Below, in pieces: positions 63,823 through 64,000 of a DNA stretch of 64,000 bases (within the stretch, counting starts at the first letter, position 1; the number at the start of each line of letters is the position of its first letter). The translations under genes and the position numbers were made by a program. A model generated the notes under the pieces. That model searched no databases. It was not told where the DNA came from and saw nothing but the letters and a program-made list of their open reading frames with translations. This stretch comes from Aphanothece cf. minutissima CCALA 015 (lineage in GTDB: Bacteria; Cyanobacteriota; Cyanobacteriia; PCC-6307; Cyanobiaceae): NCBI GenBank assembly GCA_003003925.1, contig PVWP01000005.1, positions 124,001-188,000 of the forward strand, read 5' to 3'.

Positions 63823-64000
63823 TCAGTGCAGAAAGTGACGACGGCCGGTGATCACCATCACCATGTCGTTGGCGTTGCAGGCGGCGATCGAATCGGCGTC
63901 GCGCTTGCTGCCGCCGGGTTGAATCACCGCCCGGATGCCGTGCTCCGCCGCCAGCAGCACGGTGTCATCGAAGGGGAAGAAGCCGTCGCTGGCCAGCACG
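63823..64000 (-). CDS. purH: PurH C-terminus (partial; continues past window)
   Basis: Fifty-eight codons read [54 protein letters not shown], the C-terminus of the bifunctional AICAR formyltransferase / IMP cyclohydrolase that completes purine synthesis. The 5' part lies beyond the right edge of the window. Confidence 0.93.
   Translation of the reverse strand, partial: VLASDGFFPFDDTVLLAAEHGIRAVIQPGGSKRDADSIAACNANDMVMVITGRRHFLH

Overview
The window is from a high-GC picocyanobacterium (Cyanobium / Synechococcus type, alpha-cyanobacteria). The evidence is photosystem II genes psbH, psbN and psbI, the global nitrogen regulator ntcA, a cyanobacterial ammonium transporter, and many small families known almost only from cyanobacteria (DUF3084, DUF3146, DUF3181, DUF3769, DUF2811, DUF1997, DUF4079, DUF4278). 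No rRNA, CRISPR array, transposase or integrase was recognised.

The window has two halves that meet at dcd (about 36.1 kb). The right half (36.1-64 kb) is core genome. From left to right it holds dcd, a BtuR-like gene, an RNase PH-like gene, ntcA, DUF3084, a YqgF-like gene, DUF3146, pth, tatA, psbH, psbN, psbI, DUF3769, leuD-leuC-DUF2811, cinA, a WecA-like transferase, glyA, tRNA-Arg, small conserved genes, murJ, sfsA, amt, ispH, DUF1997, DUF4079 and the end of purH. From memory this order is largely conserved in marine and freshwater picocyanobacteria. A large GH38 alpha-mannosidase gene sits between psbN and psbI.

The left half (1-36.1 kb) is accessory. It opens with a three-module GH9 cellulase (GH9, CBM2, RTX-type tail), a CAAX-type membrane protease and a secreted TPR protein carrying a CxxCH motif. 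Next comes a MacA/MacB-type export operon, then a DevBCA-like export operon divergent from a TetR gene. After that come toxin-antitoxin genes (one VapC intact, one decayed), a cluster of small stress or repair genes, an MFS pump, two DUF429 genes, methyltransferases, a PLP decarboxylase and a hydrolase. The last stretch (26.3-36.1 kb) carries a TetR-controlled operon (sterol-desaturase-like, DUF2721, GNAT, amine oxidase), a DUF3592 gene, a second hydrolase, and an AT-rich three-gene cassette. The first gene of that cassette ends in a PD-(D/E)XK nuclease domain of DpnII/MboI type.

The most notable structural observation is that the last 83 bases of dcd occur twice in the same orientation, at 26301-26383 (a remnant) and 36120-36202 (the real gene), about 94% identical. 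The 9.8 kb between them contains the TetR operon and the AT-rich cassette. This is the layout expected of an element inserted at the dcd 3' end, although the remnant is also fused to what looks like the 5' end of a DUF429 gene, so stepwise recombination is an alternative. The best candidate for an undescribed system is the AT-rich cassette at 33.2-35.9 kb.
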